Shown here one piece after another: positions 1-7,854 of a DNA stretch of 40,962 nucleotides (the stretch's first letter is position 1; each line of letters begins with the position of its first letter). The translations under genes were made by a program, and so were the position numbers. Location: contig JANXWE010000045.1 of NCBI GenBank assembly GCA_025351325.1, positions 1 to 40,962 of the forward strand, given 5' to 3'. Under the pieces are notes generated by a model. It had not been told where the DNA came from. It saw only the letters and a program-made list of their open reading frames with translations, and made no database searches. Source of the stretch: Fimbriiglobus sp. (GTDB taxonomy: Bacteria > Planctomycetota > Planctomycetia > Gemmatales > Gemmataceae).

Positions 1-102
1 CCAGTCGATTTCGTGAATATTGATACCGATAGCGCTTTGGTCTTTTATGCCACACGCTACTTGGCCTTGCTGGACAAATTCGCCGACCCGAAGCAACGTT
101 GA
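1..102 (+). CDS. C-terminal end of an unidentified protein (5' part outside window)
   Basis: Frame 1 is open from the first base and stops at a TGA at 100-102, giving 33 residues that end DKFADPKQR. The segment looks like ordinary protein: mixed hydrophobic and charged, with an aromatic-rich stretch VFYATRYLALLDKF that could be an amphipathic helix. Too little is present to name a family. It points away from the following minus-strand operon, so the two units converge in the spacer 103-483. Confidence 0.5.
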   Translation, partial: PVDFVNIDTDSALVFYATRYLALLDKFADPKQR

Positions 103-244
103 TCGGTGACCTGTGCGCACTGGAATTCCGCACGCGGTTAACCGCCACTCGATTTTATCGCAAGGCGAGCCGGCCAGCGCGAGTAAGCTGCCGGATTCTT
201 TTGGTAATGGTCCACACGGGTATGACTGAGTTTTCTTCAAAGCC

Positions 245-379
245 GTTAACCCGATGCGCAAGCATCGGCGGTGAGGATTGACGGTCAGACTTGCTACATG
301 AATTTCCCGAATGTGGTCGAAGGTCAGGATCGAGGGGGCCTACCAGCAGTGGTTTCCGATGCTCGCGCATCGGGTTAAC
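245..379. repeat. inverted pair of small palindromic elements in a 381-bp spacer
   Basis: Two 24-bp elements lie in opposite orientation at 245-268 and 356-379. Each is a GTTAAC hexamer next to a hairpin with 7-bp arms CCGATGC/GCATCGG; the loops are GCAA and TCGC. The two copies differ by a single base when one is reverse-complemented. A third palindrome, gcggttaaccgc, lies at 134-145. The short open frames here contain only the repeat translated (for example MLAHRVN on both strands), so I call no gene between 103 and 483. The elements resemble REP-type extragenic palindromes, a class I infer from structure only. Confidence 0.6.
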
Positions 380-440
380 CCTGAATCTCATCGGCTATTT
401 CGCCACCAAAGCTCAGATTGCTCCGTGCGGAGTACAGTAA

Positions 441-470
441 ACCGACCGCTCAGCTGTCTGAACGGTCGGT
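441..470 (-). terminator. hairpin downstream of the RNase E/G gene
   Basis: Perfect 8-bp arms ACCGACCG (441-448) and CGGTCGGT (463-470) enclose a 14-nt loop, 14 bp past the stop of the minus-strand ribonuclease gene. On the minus strand the hairpin is followed by TTTACTG, a weak U tract. It probably ends the six-gene operon, but efficiency is uncertain. Confidence 0.5.
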
Positions 471-483
471 TCTCCATGAATGC

Positions 484-3069
484 TCAATCCTGATAGCGGC
501 GGCCGCCGGTATTTCCTTCGGGCAAACGCGGGGGCGGGCCGGTGCGGATCGCCTTCGGCAAGGGGCCGCCGGCCAGGCGGAGTTCCATTCCGTTCTGGTC
601 AATGCACTTGAACTCGAGCAACTCCGGGGAGGCCCCGAACTTGCCGTCGATCTGCACCTCCATGCCGGCCGCGATTTCCAGCGCCGCGATCTCCCTGCGC
701 TTCTTGTTCGACAGGTAGACCGCGACCTCGGCATTCACCGAGACGGTCACCAGGCTGATGTTCGGGGCGCGGTGGGCCGCGAGTTGCAGCAACCGCATCA
801 CTTCGATGCCCATCGTCTCGTGGTTCTTGATGAACCCCGTGCCGGTGCAATGCGGGCAGTCGTTGAAGATCCGTTTCTTCAGCGACGGTTGGATCCGCTG
901 CCGGGTCATCTCGATGAGGCCGAACTCCGAGATGCGGGACACTTTGGAGCGGGCGCGGTCGCGCTTCAGCGCGTCGCGCAGCACGTCTTCGACTTTGCGA
1001 CGGTGTTCGTCGCGGCGCATGTCGATGAAGTCGTTGACGATCACCCCGCCGAGGTCGCGGAGGCGGATTTGGCGGGCGATCTCCTTCGCCGCCTTGCAGT
1101 TCATGAGGAACGCGGTTTCATCGGCGTTGGCGCCGTCGCGGAAGTTGCCGCTGTTCACGTCGATGGCCACGAGCGCTTCGGTCTGCTCGATGATGATCGA
1201 CCCGCCGCCGGGGAGGTCGAGTCGCTTGTGGTTGATCTTGGCGATTTCCTCGTCGATGCGGTACTTGTGGAACAGCGGTTCGCTGTCGCCGTGGAAGCGG
1301 ATCCGGCTGGCGAACTTTGGCATCACGATCTGCAAGAACTCGCTGGCGTGGGCGAACGACTTCTCCTCGTCGACGTAAATCGTGTCGATGTCGGCGCTGA
1401 AGATGTCGCGGATCGTCCGGGTGATCATGTCCGATTCGCGGTAGATTTCCACCGGCGCGGCGACCCGTTTGATGCGGCGCACCACGACTTGCCAGAGGCG
1501 GAGCAGGTAGGCCAAGTCGTTGTGGAGTTCCTTCTCGTCGCGGTCGACGGCGGCCGTGCGGACGATGAACCCGACGCCCTTCGGCGGGTTCATCTTGTTC
1601 ATGATGTCGCGCAGGCGGTGGCGGGCATCCCGGTCTTCGATCTTTTTCGACACACCAACGCGGTTTAAGCTCGGCATGAGCACGAGGTAGCGCCCGGCGA
1701 TGCTCACAAACGTGCTGAGGGTCGGTCCCTTCGTGCCGATGCCTTCTTTGATGACTTGGATGATCACTTCCTGGCCGCGCTTGAAAATATCTTGAATCGG
1801 CGGGATCGGCAGCCCTTTGTGGCGGGTGTGAGCCTTGTTGATCGGTGGCGCTCCACGACTCGGCCCCCCGCGCGATGGTCGTCCACCGCGATCACCGCCT
1901 CGGTCGCCACCGCCGCTGCGACCGCCCTCGCGGCCACGGCCTCCACCACTGCGACCACCACGACGGTCGTCGTCGTTCCGCCGCCGCGATTGCGGTTGCG
2001 GCTCCGCGTCCAAATCGTCGAGGTCATCCAAGACAGGTGCCGGGGCGGCCTCTTGGTCGTCGTCGGCTTCGGCTGAGAATTTCGGCGGCTCATCGTCGTC
2101 ACCGTCGAAGCGGTCGTTCGGGGCATCGGGGTCGAAGGCCGAGGACTCATCGTCGAAGAACGGGCGGATTTCCGGTTCGTCGTCGTCGCTGGTGCGGCGT
2201 TCGGTCGAATCCATCGGCAGCGGATCTTCGTCGCTCTTTTTCTTCCCCTTGCGAGCGCCCTTCGCCTTCGGTTTTTCTTCGACCTCTTCGGCTTTGGCTT
2301 TCGGCTTCTTCGCGGCGCCGGCTTTAGCACGGCCTTTGCCCTTGGGCTTCTCGCCGTTGTCTTCGGCTTCGGCCTCGGCGTCCACAACCGGAGTGGCCAC
2401 GGTCAATTCGACGGGGCTTTCGTCGTGGTGTGCCGGGTGCGGAACCGAAGCTTCGGAATCGAGGCCTTCGCCGAAGCCGGCGAAATCGTCATCGTCGACG
2501 TAGCGGACGAGCGGCGGTTGTTCGACGGGGATGTACTGCGGCTTCGGCAGCGGTTCCGGTTTCTTCGCGACGGGAGCCGCCGGTTCCGGCACGTCTTCTT
2601 CGAATCCGGTCAGGAAGCTTTCGTCGTCTTCATTGATCGGTGGGGCAGGGGGGTGAAACGCTGCCGGGGCGGCTCGCTCGGCGGGTCGGAAGTCGTTCGA
2701 TTCGCGGGGTTCCGCTCGATCTCGACTACCACCACCGTTGCGGGAACGTCCACCGCCACCCGATGCGCGGCCGCGCTCGGCTTGCTCGGCCTCTTCGAGT
2801 TCTTCGAGCAGTTCCCGCGGCAACAGGTGTCGGTAATAAACAGGGTCGACGTCGGTGACGTGCAGGAAGCCGTTGCGGCCGATGCCGAAGTCGACGAACA
2901 CCGCCTGAATACTCGGCTCGATGTTGACGATCTTCCCCTTGTAGATGTTACCGACGTAACTCTCTTGACTGGAGCGTTCGACGTAGAGCTCTTCGAGTAC
3001 GCCATCTTCGACAATGGCGATGCGGCACTCCTCCGGTTGGAGGACGTTGATGAGCATTTCCTTCTTCAT
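484..3069 (-). CDS. rne: ribonuclease E/G with a 325-residue insertion inside the S1 domain
   Basis: 861-residue endoribonuclease of the RNase E/G family, acting on mRNA and rRNA precursors in the cytoplasm. The N-terminal S1 half is residues 1-95 (MLINVL, YVGNIYKGKI, AVFVDFG). The second S1 half follows only at about 422-462 (DIFKRGQEVIIQV). Catalytic magnesium ligands are D637 in AIDVNSG and D680 in VNDFIDM, and the zinc-link CPHC is C738/C741. The intervening stretch is acidic, then lysine-rich, then RGG-rich, and looks disordered; there is no C-terminal scaffold after the catalytic core. The ATG at 3069 is preferred over an in-frame ATG at 3141 because GAAGGG lies just upstream and the family starts M-x-x-x-MLIN. 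It is the last gene of the hpf-pts-DUF2344 operon. Whether to call it rne or rng is open. Confidence 0.93.
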   Translation of the reverse strand: MKKEMLINVLQPEECRIAIVEDGVLEELYVERSSQESYVGNIYKGKIVNIEPSIQAVFVDFGIGRNGFLHVTDVDPVYYRHLLPRELLEELEEAEQAERGRASGGGGRSRNGGGSRDRAEPRESNDFRPAERAAPAAFHPPAPPINEDDESFLTGFEEDVPEPAAPVAKKPEPLPKPQYIPVEQPPLVRYVDDDDFAGFGEGLDSEASVPHPAHHDESPVELTVATPVVDAEAEAEDNGEKPKGKGRAKAGAAKKPKAKAEEVEEKPKAKGARKGKKKSDEDPLPMDSTERRTSDDDEPEIRPFFDDESSAFDPDAPNDRFDGDDDEPPKFSAEADDDQEAAPAPVLDDLDDLDAEPQPQSRRRNDDDRRGGRSGGGRGREGGRSGGGDRGGDRGGRPSRGGPSRGAPPINKAHTRHKGLPIPPIQDIFKRGQEVIIQVIKEGIGTKGPTLSTFVSIAGRYLVLMPSLNRVGVSKKIEDRDARHRLRDIMNKMNPPKGVGFIVRTAAVDRDEKELHNDLAYLLRLWQVVVRRIKRVAAPVEIYRESDMITRTIRDIFSADIDTIYVDEEKSFAHASEFLQIVMPKFASRIRFHGDSEPLFHKYRIDEEIAKINHKRLDLPGGGSIIIEQTEALVAIDVNSGNFRDGANADETAFLMNCKAAKEIARQIRLRDLGGVIVNDFIDMRRDEHRRKVEDVLRDALKRDRARSKVSRISEFGLIEMTRQRIQPSLKKRIFNDCPHCTGTGFIKNHETMGIEVMRLLQLAAHRAPNISLVTVSVNAEVAVYLSNKKRREIAALEIAAGMEVQIDGKFGASPELLEFKCIDQNGMELRLAGGPLPKAIRTGPPPRLPEGNTGGRRYQD

Positions 3070-3151
3070 GAGACCCTTCGCAGTAAGAAATCGCGCCGCC
3101 GATGCGAGCGCTTCGGTTCGTTCCGCCGGCAACGGTGCCAAGGCGGGGAGT

Positions 3152-4042
3152 TCATTCGACGACGGGGCCGTTGGGGGAAAGTCCCCAGGTGGCCTGCGCC
3201 GATACTTTTTCCGTCCCGACCTCGGTCGGGGTGTGGTTTAAGGGGGCCGATTCCGGGGGCAAATCGGGCGGGGCATCGGGTTGATCCGCCGGCGTTTCAT
3301 CGTGGATTTCGAGCAGGCTGCGCCGAACGATCCGGCCGGCGTCCACGAGGTCGCTCAAGTGCAACGCTTTGAGGAGTTCATCGGCACGGGCGGTACCCTG
3401 GGGTGTCACCCAGAGATCGAGTGTGAGGAGGTAGTCTCCGAAGACCTCACCCCCCAGCCCCCTCTCCGAAGCGGAGAGGGGGAGCCGAGAGCAATTCCGA
3501 TCTCCCCTCTCTGCTTCGGAGAGGGGGTTAGGGGGTGAGCTCTGTATCTGGGGCTCAAGTGTAATCCCCCGCAAATACTTGCGGATATTCACCTGGCGGG
3601 GGCGCGGGCGAAATCGATCGACCCAGACCTTGGGAGAATCGAGCAATTCCCGAATCAGGATCGTCGTTGCATCGACGCGGGTGGCTGGGACAGCCAACAT
3701 GTACTGAACCCGGCGCACCATGGCCGTGGTTTTCATCGGCACCACACTCGCCCGGAGAAACTCGAGACCATTCGGGCTTTGAACATTCAACCGCTCGCGG
3801 ACGACCTCGGATTCGAAGGGGGCGAGCAGCTCCAATTCCAGCACTTCTTCGTCGCCGGCGACTCCGAGTGGCAACGAGAGGGCGAAGATCATGCGTGGGG
3901 TCGGGTGGAAGCCCATGGTCGACTTGAAAGGCAACTCGGCACGGCGGAGCATGCGTTCAAAACAGCGGGTGAGGTCGAGGTGCGAGAGCAGCCGTAGGTC
4001 GCCGGATTTGCGAAAGCGGAAGCGGATTTTATCGCCGACCAT
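3152..4042 (-). CDS. TIGR03936 / DUF2344 radical-SAM-linked protein
   Basis: 296 residues. The N-terminus (IRFRFRKSGDLRLLSHLDL, then GFHPTPRMIFALSLPLGV) is typical of DUF2344/TIGR03936, which in other bacteria lies beside or is fused to a B12-binding radical SAM protein and is often next to RNase G. Its biochemical role is unsettled. Here the radical SAM partner is missing from the immediate neighbourhood, but RNase E/G follows 82 bp downstream. Residues 168-200 are the in-frame translation of a palindromic repeat. The proline-rich C-terminal tail (about 245-296) also covers a palindrome, CCCGACC/GGTCGGG at 3215-3230, and may be extra to the family fold. The start is ATG 4042; its ribosome site is weak. 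Confidence 0.85.
   Translation of the reverse strand: MVGDKIRFRFRKSGDLRLLSHLDLTRCFERMLRRAELPFKSTMGFHPTPRMIFALSLPLGVAGDEEVLELELLAPFESEVVRERLNVQSPNGLEFLRASVVPMKTTAMVRRVQYMLAVPATRVDATTILIRELLDSPKVWVDRFRPRPRQVNIRKYLRGITLEPQIQSSPPNPLSEAERGDRNCSRLPLSASERGLGGEVFGDYLLTLDLWVTPQGTARADELLKALHLSDLVDAGRIVRRSLLEIHDETPADQPDAPPDLPPESAPLNHTPTEVGTEKVSAQATWGLSPNGPVVE
3446..3539. repeat. 94-bp palindromic repeat inserted in frame in a coding sequence
   Basis: The ends CTCACC (3446-3451) and GGTGAG (3534-3539) are inverted. Each half holds a hairpin around CCCCTCTCCGAAG or CTTCGGAGAGGGGG, so the whole can fold as one long or two short hairpins. It sits inside the DUF2344 gene without breaking its frame and encodes PPNPLSEAERG and LPLSASERGLGG. 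It looks like a miniature repeat that moved into a surface loop. No second copy was seen in this window. Confidence 0.7.
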
Positions 4043-4123
4043 GGTTCACACGGGCGACCGAACCCGATGGTTTTCGGATCCGGTACGCCTCCTTCATTCG
4101 ACTCGATCCACGGGCCGCCGGTT

Positions 4124-5878
4124 TCAATCGGGGGCGTCGGGAAGGATGCGTCTCAGTTGTTCGCGCAAATAGCTCGTGACTTCACGGGCGGTTTCCAGTT
4201 GGAGCGCCTCGTGGGCCACTCGCTCGGCATCGGCGAGGCACAGTTGCCGGACGATGCGCTTCAGTTCGGGGATCTTGCGGGGCGTCGCACTGAACTGCCG
4301 GACACCGAGGCCCAAGAGCAGTTGCATGTACATCGGTTCCCCGCTCATTTCGCCGCAGATGGTCACGTCGATCTCGGCGGTGTTGGCCGCCCGAATGACC
4401 GTTTGCAGCAGTCTCAAAATCGATGGATCGGCCGCGTTGTACAAATCGGCGACGGTCTCATTGTTCCGGTCGGCAGCCAAGGTGTACTGCACCAAGTCGT
4501 TCGTGCCGATGCTGAAGAAATCAACCTGCCGTGCGAGCACGTCGGCCATGATCGCGGCCGACGGAACTTCTATCATGGTACCGATTGGGATGTCGGATTT
4601 GAAGGGTATTCTTGCTTCTTCTAAGTCTTCTTGCACTTCGCGTAGGATACTCTTGCACTGCCGCAGCTCCATGGCGGTGCTCACCATGGGGAACATGATC
4701 CGCAAATCGCCGTAGACACTGGCCCGCAGGATCGCCCGCAGTTGGGTTTTGAACATCGGCTGATTTTTCAGGCAGAGCCGCACACTCCGTAAGCCCAAGA
4801 ACGGGTTCTTTTCGTGGTGCGTCAGGCCGGTCATCCCGACGAACTTATCCCCGCCGAGATCGAGTGTTCGGATCACCACCGGGCGATCGGGGCCGAGTTC
4901 TTTCAGCACCGTTTGGTAGGCCTGGAAATGCTCTTCCTCGGTCGGGTCGACCGATTTGTTGACGTACAGGAACTCGGTGCGATACAGCCCGACGCCGTCG
5001 GCACCGCGATCCAGGCAGTGCCGTGCTTCCCCTGGGAATTCGATATTTCCGAATAGATGCAGGCGGACGCCGTCCTTGGTTTCCGCCGGGATATTCTTTT
5101 GGAAGACTTGGTGCAGTCCGCTCGTGGTTTGGTCGCGGAACCGCAGTTCCATGTAGCGCTGGAGTGTCTCGGCATCCGGATCGAGAATCAATAATCCTTG
5201 GTAGCCGTCGACGATGACGGTATCGCCACCCGAAATGTCCGACAAGAAACGACCGACGCCGACCACGGCGGGGATCTCCAATGCTCCGGCCATGATGGCT
5301 GTGTGGCTCGTGGCACCGCCACTTTCGGTAGCTAGGGCATGGACGGTTTTCGGGTCGAGGATCGCCGTTTCGCTCGGCGTGAGGTCGTGTGCCAAAACGA
5401 TGATCGGTTCCGTGATCGCCGAGAGCGGCTGTCCACTGGCACCTTGAAGCAGGATCAGCAACTGTTTTTCGAGATCGACAAAGTCAGCTTGCAACCGGGT
5501 TGCCAGCGGCGAGCTTCCAGCGGCGTCGAGCCGCTTCATGATGGCCCGGACGGCCCGGCTCACCGCGTATTCCGCCGAGTAGTTATTGGCCCGAATTAAG
5601 GCTTCCGCATCGCGCACGAGAATCGGGTCTTCATAGAGTCCCGCATGGGCGGCAAAGATGTCTGCGATCTCTTTGCCGAGCTTCGCGGAGAGGGTGCGTT
5701 GTTTTTCTTGAGCAAGATGGGAAGCTTCGGCCAGAGCGGCACGCAAGCGACGGACTTCACCGTCCACTTCTTGAGTGGAGACCGAACGAATCGGTATGAG
5801 AATGCCTTCGGTGTCGAGCACCAAAGCCGGGCCGATCGCCACGCCGGGGGAAACGGCGATACCACGACGGATTTCCAT
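4124..5878 (-). CDS. ptsI: phosphoenolpyruvate-protein phosphotransferase (PTS enzyme I)
   Basis: 584 residues, the normal length for enzyme I, which takes phosphate from PEP and passes it to HPr. An N-terminal HPr-binding helical domain is followed by the phosphohistidine domain, with active H192 in GGATSHTAI, then a TIM barrel with IGTNDLVQYTLAADRNN and the CGEMSGEP segment holding the catalytic cysteine. No GAF domain precedes it, unlike EI-Ntr (PtsP), so it is an ordinary short EI. It follows HPr by 59 bp and ends 81 bp before the DUF2344 gene. Start ATG 5878 gives the standard EI beginning (RRGIAVSPGVAIGPA). No sugar-specific EIIBC gene is nearby. Confidence 0.95.
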   Translation of the reverse strand: MEIRRGIAVSPGVAIGPALVLDTEGILIPIRSVSTQEVDGEVRRLRAALAEASHLAQEKQRTLSAKLGKEIADIFAAHAGLYEDPILVRDAEALIRANNYSAEYAVSRAVRAIMKRLDAAGSSPLATRLQADFVDLEKQLLILLQGASGQPLSAITEPIIVLAHDLTPSETAILDPKTVHALATESGGATSHTAIMAGALEIPAVVGVGRFLSDISGGDTVIVDGYQGLLILDPDAETLQRYMELRFRDQTTSGLHQVFQKNIPAETKDGVRLHLFGNIEFPGEARHCLDRGADGVGLYRTEFLYVNKSVDPTEEEHFQAYQTVLKELGPDRPVVIRTLDLGGDKFVGMTGLTHHEKNPFLGLRSVRLCLKNQPMFKTQLRAILRASVYGDLRIMFPMVSTAMELRQCKSILREVQEDLEEARIPFKSDIPIGTMIEVPSAAIMADVLARQVDFFSIGTNDLVQYTLAADRNNETVADLYNAADPSILRLLQTVIRAANTAEIDVTICGEMSGEPMYMQLLLGLGVRQFSATPRKIPELKRIVRQLCLADAERVAHEALQLETAREVTSYLREQLRRILPDAPD

Positions 5879-5937
5879 ACCGCCAAATGGGTAGAAGAAG
5901 GTGTGAACACAAACACGTCAAAACAAATGTACGCTTT

Positions 5938-6243
5938 TCAAGACAAAGGGCCAGGCGTGTCGGAGAGTTCCCCTTCGCCCGTCAAGATTTCGCAGAGTGG
6001 TTCGACCGCTCGTTCCGCATCTTCCCCCTCGATTTCGAGGAGGAGTTCGGTTCCGGGCGGTGCCAGCAATCCGAGCAAATCGAAGGCGCTGCGGCCGTCG
6101 GCCCGCTTTTCACCGTGTGAAAGTGTAACGTTGCACTTCAAGCCACGGACGAGCTTGGCGAAGGCTGTAGCGGGGCGGAGGTGCAAACCCATGGGCGGGT
6201 TCGCCACCACGACCGATTTGACGATTCGCAACGTGGCCGGCAT
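5938..6243 (-). CDS. ptsH: HPr phosphocarrier protein
   Basis: 101 residues. Active-site H21 lies in MGLHLRPATAF. S52 (GRSAFDLLGL) matches the regulatory Ser46 region of HPr. HPr carries phosphate from EI to EIIA components in the cytoplasm. I chose ATG 6243, 8 bp after the EIIA stop, because AAGGA sits 6 nt upstream; an in-frame ATG at 6270 would overlap the EIIA gene and add nine residues not seen in HPr. The acidic tail after the fold (GEGELSDTPGPLS) is slightly longer than in E. coli HPr. Confidence 0.93.
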   Translation of the reverse strand: MPATLRIVKSVVVANPPMGLHLRPATAFAKLVRGLKCNVTLSHGEKRADGRSAFDLLGLLAPPGTELLLEIEGEDAERAVEPLCEILTGEGELSDTPGPLS

Positions 6244-6251
6244 CGCTGTCC

Positions 6252-6701
6252 TTAGCTCAAGAGCGTCCAAATTTCTTCGACCGACCGACTCGCTTTCAAC
6301 TTGCTCACCAATTGTTCGTCTTTCGTCTTTTGCACCACCGCGTCCAACGCCCGGAGGTGCGGCCCCGGTTGTTGATCGGGCGAAATCAGCAGGAACAAAA
6401 CGTGAACCGGTTCCCCGTCGATACTATCGAACGCCAGACCTTGCTGAGAGATAGCTATGGTGCCCACGAGGTTCGGGACATCGCGATGACGGGAGTGAGG
6501 GATCGCCACGCCGTGGCCGATTCCCGTCGAACCGAGTTGTTCGCGCCGCAGGACTGCCGCCGTGATATCCGAGACGTCGGCGTCTGAAAATTGGCCGGCG
6601 TTCTTCAAACTCTGAATGATCTCGGTGATGGCCGCATCGCGCGTCGTGGCTACCAGGGCCGGCAGAATCGCTTCCCGAACAATGAAACTACTGAGCCGCA
6701 T
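6252..6701 (-). CDS. ptsN: PTS EIIA of the fructose/nitrogen (PtsN) type
   Basis: 149 residues, a single EIIA domain with phospho-acceptor H69 in GHGVAIPHSRH, matching the PtsN/EIIA-Fru signature. It is stand-alone, not fused to EIIB or EIIC, and is next to hpf, as in the rpoN-hpf-ptsN cluster of proteobacteria. This favours a regulatory role over sugar uptake. GGAGGA lies just upstream of ATG 6701. It is followed 8 bp later by HPr. Its targets cannot be read from the sequence. Confidence 0.92.
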   Translation of the reverse strand: MRLSSFIVREAILPALVATTRDAAITEIIQSLKNAGQFSDADVSDITAAVLRREQLGSTGIGHGVAIPHSRHRDVPNLVGTIAISQQGLAFDSIDGEPVHVLFLLISPDQQPGPHLRALDAVVQKTKDEQLVSKLKASRSVEEIWTLLS

Positions 6702-6746
6702 GGTTCCTCCTCACTCCGTGTTCTTTCGAGACTCGCGGAGCAACCG

Positions 6747-7079
6747 TCAGTCTTTCCCGCCTTCCGTGCCCCCGTGGGAGGGTGCTCGGCGGTGATCTTG
6801 AATCGTATCTTTGTAGTGCTTGATCTGCTGAGTGACTTTCTCAATCGCAGAGCGTGCCGAAGCGAGCACGTCCGGATCGTGGCCGTGACCGACAAATTCG
6901 TGCTTGTGTTCCGCTTCGGCGATCACCTCGACGTGTTTGTCGGGGCCGGACAGATCCACCATCACTTCGATCATGATCAAGCGGTCGAAAAAGTGCAGCA
7001 GTTTCTCGGCTTTTTGGGTGATTCGGAGTTGGTGTTCTTCACTCAAGTGCCCGTGGCGGACTGACAGTTTGACTTGCAC
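6747..7079 (-). CDS. hpf: ribosome hibernation promoting factor, short form (HPF/RaiA family)
   Basis: About 110 residues with the family beta-alpha-beta-beta-beta-alpha pattern: VQVKLSVRHGHLSE, KLLHFFDRLIMIEVMVDLSG, then KHVEVIAEAEHKHEF and the helix LASARSAIEKVTQQIKHYK. These proteins bind the 30S decoding region and silence ribosomes during stress. The long C-terminal dimerisation domain is absent, so it is a short HPF. I chose GTG 7079 (GAGG upstream) over ATG 7157, because the latter lies inside the -10 box of the predicted promoter. It is the first gene of the PTS operon, 45 bp before ptsN. Confidence 0.85.
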   Translation of the reverse strand: MQVKLSVRHGHLSEEHQLRITQKAEKLLHFFDRLIMIEVMVDLSGPDKHVEVIAEAEHKHEFVGHGHDPDVLASARSAIEKVTQQIKHYKDTIQDHRRAPSHGGTEGGKD

Positions 7080-7146
7080 GTTGGCCTCGAATCGAAGTCG
7101 GAGAGTGAGCCGGGCCGGAATCCCAACGATCCGGTACCGCACGGCA

Positions 7147-7174
7147 ATTGTAGGCATATTTTAGTGCGTGTGAA
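7147..7174 (-). promoter_or_regulatory. sigma-70-like promoter of the hpf-pts-rne operon
   Basis: On the minus strand TTCACA (7169-7174) and TACAAT (7147-7152) are separated by 16 bp. Transcription should start near 7140, giving a leader of about 60 nt before the GTG of hpf. The match is to the general bacterial sigma-70 consensus. Confidence 0.55.
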
Positions 7175-7242
7175 GAATTCTCTCGAACCACGGCGGCGTT
7201 CAGCGACTAGAATTGTCTCCAAATTCATTTTCGGAGTTCTCT

Positions 7243-7788
7243 ATGCCACGCGCCGTGATCGTCATCGATGTGCAAAACGAATACTTCACCGGGGCGTTGC
7301 CAATCACTCATCCGGTGGGTCATCTCGACGCCATTCTCAACGTGATGGATTGCGCCGACCGGGCGAAATTGCCGACCATTTTGGTGCGGCACGCGCAACC
7401 CGATCCGAAGTCGCCGGTGTTTTGTAAGGGCAGCCCGGGCTGGGAACTGCACGCATCGGTCGCGGATCGTCCACGCGACCTGCTGCTCGATAAACAACTG
7501 CCCGGTTGCTTCACCAACACGAATTTGGACGAGTGGTTGAAAGCCGCCGGCATCAATACGCTCACAATTGCTGGTTACATGACCCACGTCTGCTGCGACA
7601 CGACCGCCCGGCAGGCCATGCACCTCGGTTATAAAGTGGAATTTCTGAACGACGCGACCGGCACCCTCCCCGTGACCAACAGCGCGGGCAGTGTGACCGC
7701 CGAAGAATTGCACCGCTCGATTCTGGTCGCCCAACAAATGTTTATCAGCGAGGTACTCGACTCGGCCACTTGGGCAACGCGACTCTAA
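7243..7788 (+). CDS. cysteine hydrolase of the isochorismatase-like family
   Basis: 181 residues with the isochorismatase-like catalytic triad: D9 in VIVIDVQNEY, K84 in LLLDKQLPGCF, and C117 in GYMTHVCCDTTARQA. Members hydrolyse amides (nicotinamide, N-carbamoyl compounds) or vinyl ethers. The residues visible do not fix the substrate, so I give no gene name. ATG 7243 has GGAG about 6 nt upstream and starts directly with the first beta strand. It is transcribed away from the hpf operon and is not obviously in an operon with rpsR. Confidence 0.88.
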   Translation: MPRAVIVIDVQNEYFTGALPITHPVGHLDAILNVMDCADRAKLPTILVRHAQPDPKSPVFCKGSPGWELHASVADRPRDLLLDKQLPGCFTNTNLDEWLKAAGINTLTIAGYMTHVCCDTTARQAMHLGYKVEFLNDATGTLPVTNSAGSVTAEELHRSILVAQQMFISEVLDSATWATRL

Positions 7789-7804
7789 ATTCCTACTGCA
7801 CCCG

Positions 7805-7854
7805 TTGACAGTGGGGCTGATGCTTCTAAACTTTTATTTTCCGATCTCTCGGAA
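7805..7854 (+). promoter_or_regulatory. promoter and leader hairpin of rpsR
   Basis: Perfect TTGACA (7805-7810), a 16-bp spacer and TAAACT (7827-7832) place the start near 7839. There the leader begins with a hairpin, TTCCGA (7839-7844), loop TCTC, TCGGAA (7849-7854). The leader is about 50 nt. The hairpin may protect the 5' end or serve feedback control by S18, which is only a guess. Confidence 0.6.

Noticed and set aside
418-1668. 416-codon open frame on the plus strand opposite the RNase E/G gene
   Set aside because: It is the antisense of a well-conserved catalytic core in a high-GC gene; its translation is a His/Asp/Val-rich string without domain features or a ribosome site.
1835-2503. 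serine/proline-rich open frame opposite the RNase insertion
   Set aside because: It mirrors the acidic and RGG-rich codons of the real gene and has no independent support.
3070-3141. 24-codon N-terminal extension of RNase E/G from ATG 3141
   Set aside because: The internal ATG 3069 has GAAGGG at good spacing and starts with the family's MKKEMLIN.
7080-7157. ATG 7157 as the start of hpf
   Set aside because: It lies inside the predicted -10 box, and the extra 26 residues are not part of the HPF fold.
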